A DNA stretch of 6,741 bases from Thermococcus sp. (GTDB lineage Archaea > Methanobacteriota_B > Thermococci > Thermococcales > Thermococcaceae): assembly GCA_021160985.1 (NCBI GenBank), contig JAGHBN010000084.1, positions 1 to 6,741 on the forward strand. The letters run 5' to 3'. The first letter of the stretch is position 1; every line of letters starts with the position of its first letter. The notes below the pieces were generated by a model. That model saw only the letters and a list, made by a program, of their open reading frames with translations. It made no database searches and was not told the DNA's origin. Made by a program: the position numbers and the translations under genes. Shown in pieces: positions 6,401-6,741 of the stretch.

Positions 6401-6741
6401 CAGCACGCTCTCCCACTGCTCCTGGGCAACGTCACCGGTGTGGAGGACAACGGGCTCTGGAACTTCCGCAGAACCAACAACTTTCACTGTCACGGGCTTG
6501 GATATTTCCGTCATGTTATAGTACTCGGTTACCGTCCCTATAACCTTGACATAATTCCCTTCCTTGACCTTTGGAGAAGATCCTGTGTAAACGTATATTC
6601 CACTCCAAGGGCCAGTTCCGTTCTGAATCACGAAGAAATTGCTCCCCACAGCAGTTACAACGCCCTTAGTCCCAACTAGATCTCCGGAGTATGCAGATGC
6701 ATCGCCGTCCGTTGTAGTGCTCTGGATCTTCTGTATAGAAA
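3407..6741 (-). CDS. Large extracellular multidomain protein (YhcR-type OB folds, CARDB/Ig repeats, DNRLRE-type module, GATase-like C-terminus), 5' end missing
   Basis: The frame is open to the right edge, so the start lies outside; GTG 6649 is internal, because the 30 codons before it complete the first OB fold. Counting from the edge over 1110 residues: OB-type domain 1-90 (YSGDLVGTKGVVTAV, FFVIQNG, VKVIGTVTEYYNMTEI) and a second at about 100-182 (WESVLVQVENATV, WVVDDGSGEVKV), as in YhcR and extracellular nucleases; two Ig/CARDB-like repeats 188-378; a DNRLRE/CBM96-like module 385-555 (ERAYLRFDLASIPEEANIT); a beta-rich part to 730; a helical part 735-852; a linker with three NQT sites; a GATase-like, DUF4350-like domain 878-1110 (VKVLIDYSHGQYYVGQGIDEL, ESGGGLLVAGDWY). 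I count about 24 N-x-S/T sequons and only two cysteines (455, 504), both in the DNRLRE module. No C-terminal membrane anchor is present. It is surely exported; function is unknown, and no nuclease catalytic domain is visible in this part. Confidence 0.85.
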   Translation of the reverse strand, partial: SIQKIQSTTTDGDASAYSGDLVGTKGVVTAVGSNFFVIQNGTGPWSGIYVYTGSSPKVKEGNYVKVIGTVTEYYNMTEISKPVTVKVVGSAEVPEPVVLHTGDVAQEQWESVLVQVENATVKAVENDYWVVDDGSGEVKVSTYLYNPTSITPGQVYKYIRGVLLYSWGDYKITPRNADDVVLKIPEIVSLEVPHRYVGEGLINVTVRNNYEVSTNVTLKVTADGDVVYLKNLTLEGNEVRPVLVTWNPAEPGTYTVNATLMDRGGNIFDVESADVEVSYGVGISLYELPKVVLVEEPVEFNFTLFNNYSTAKTVDFTVLVNGKPIYSNETLTLGSGEEVRVSIPWSAPRYGNYTVNATLKYNGIIVARVDQKIYAQYGISPKESLEINPVADAYSYYYNGEDFSWRSYYKYYADEGTRYELAIGNSSDYAMERAYLRFDLASIPEEANITYAEICVYAFYVRNPMDVAAYEIGDSWSETDNPTEPALGSLLDTTTVDYGGKWYCWNATDYVIAEKSGDGLVSIALKMVNEDQDNIAWIASRENPTNKPYLRVNYSLPVEIQNSENVSIVVIGEANASAEGKDVSVKVDGSTYNFVASTQNVFVDALNFDPNEPSLLAYWKAVLTGYEISKRSYVAEQTLEKTVTVAEKHLTLHLAMGEPSMAVLVVPKLGDRVDSVRVLKDNGEFKLGENALSSSLGYYYVTPTHVVVVLKKDPTEVIVTFQDVEVATRPPAFDTFYKLSLNYMIYLKLHRDELESEYEKFENFTSELKSYNVDLSMVPVSDIHEKMQTYRNITSQLPQNPVNLTAYRFRLYIVFVQSRKAFLLHRELMEELGQWNPVLEKAVLTARELAQQQANQTGEGVNQTVNQTEVIIPPLSEEVKVLIDYSHGQYYVGQGIDELIRRIRENLEWEVTVSTEPLTYDLLKEYRVVILLNPEEDLSDSEVEALQKYVESGGGLLVAGDWYAYANLESLNAVVGKYGIQFNADELMDDEQNSGRPYYPFVGIYNKDHPAMEYVSDTWVMYYNGDTLTVSGDAVWLIRAFDTGYAVDSDGNVIQEKGSRPILAAAVEVEAGRIVAYGSSRAFSDVYYGKYITSNWPFIRGVLLWLAHQE
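5606..6178 (-). repeat. Two tandem Ig/CARDB-like protein repeats inside the large surface protein
   Basis: Two consecutive units of about 90 residues share the same order of elements: a conserved strand with an Asn-Tyr pair (RNNYEVSTNVTL; FNNYSTAKTVDF), a LTLEGNEVRPVLVTW or LTLGSGEEVRVSIPW strand, then PGTYTVNATL or YGNYTVNATL, and a tail ending in VSYGVGIS or AQYGIS. CARDB-type units are spacer or adhesion modules in archaeal surface proteins (family knowledge). The repeat is clear at protein level and diverged at DNA level. Confidence 0.75.

Noticed and set aside
6647..6649. GTG at 6649 as the start of the large surface protein
   Set aside because: The frame is open for 30 more codons to the window edge, and those codons encode the first strands of the OB fold (YSGDLVGTKGVVTA).

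Overview
The window looks like a hyperthermophilic euryarchaeon of the order Thermococcales, probably a Thermococcus. The signs are an archaeal type II glyceraldehyde-3-phosphate dehydrogenase, a stand-alone CinA/MoCF-domain protein, a VapBC-type PIN module, a short eIF2B-like protein, a large sequon-rich surface protein, AT-rich archaeal TATA elements at fitting distances from start codons, and GGTG-type ribosome binding sites. The species is inferred from protein recognition, not from a search.

Layout. Positions 1-964 (minus) hold gap, complete at its start and missing only its last few codons. A 155-base divergent intergenic region (965-1119) separates it from a CinA-like gene (1120-1878, plus). 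It contains a TATA element for each gene and three consecutive inverted repeats. The repeat next to the gap promoter closely resembles the Thermococcales glycolytic motif and lies where an activator site for a gluconeogenic gene would be expected. Next come a small antitoxin-like gene (1924-2112) and a vapC PIN toxin gene (2109-2546), joined by an ATGA overlap and lower in GC than their surroundings. They run directly into an eIF2B/ribose-1,5-bisphosphate isomerase family gene (2552-3379) whose ribosome binding site sits on the vapC stop codon. In that protein the position expected for the isomerase catalytic cysteine is a serine.

Convergent with this cluster, and only 27 bases away, is the 3' end of a very large minus-strand gene that runs off the right edge (3407-6741, at least 1110 residues). 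It encodes an exported-looking mosaic: two OB-fold modules of the extracellular-nuclease (YhcR) type, two Ig/CARDB-like repeats, a DNRLRE-type module, a beta-rich stretch, a helical hairpin region, an Asn-Gln-Thr linker and a C-terminal GATase-like (DUF4350-like) domain. A perfect 7-bp hairpin spans its stop codon and is followed by T-runs on that strand, so it may act as a terminator.

How the genes relate: gap is central carbon metabolism; the CinA-like protein may act in nucleotide repair or salvage; the vapBC-eIF2B cluster is probably one transcript; the large protein acts outside the cell. I see no RNA genes, CRISPR arrays, insertion sequences or origins.
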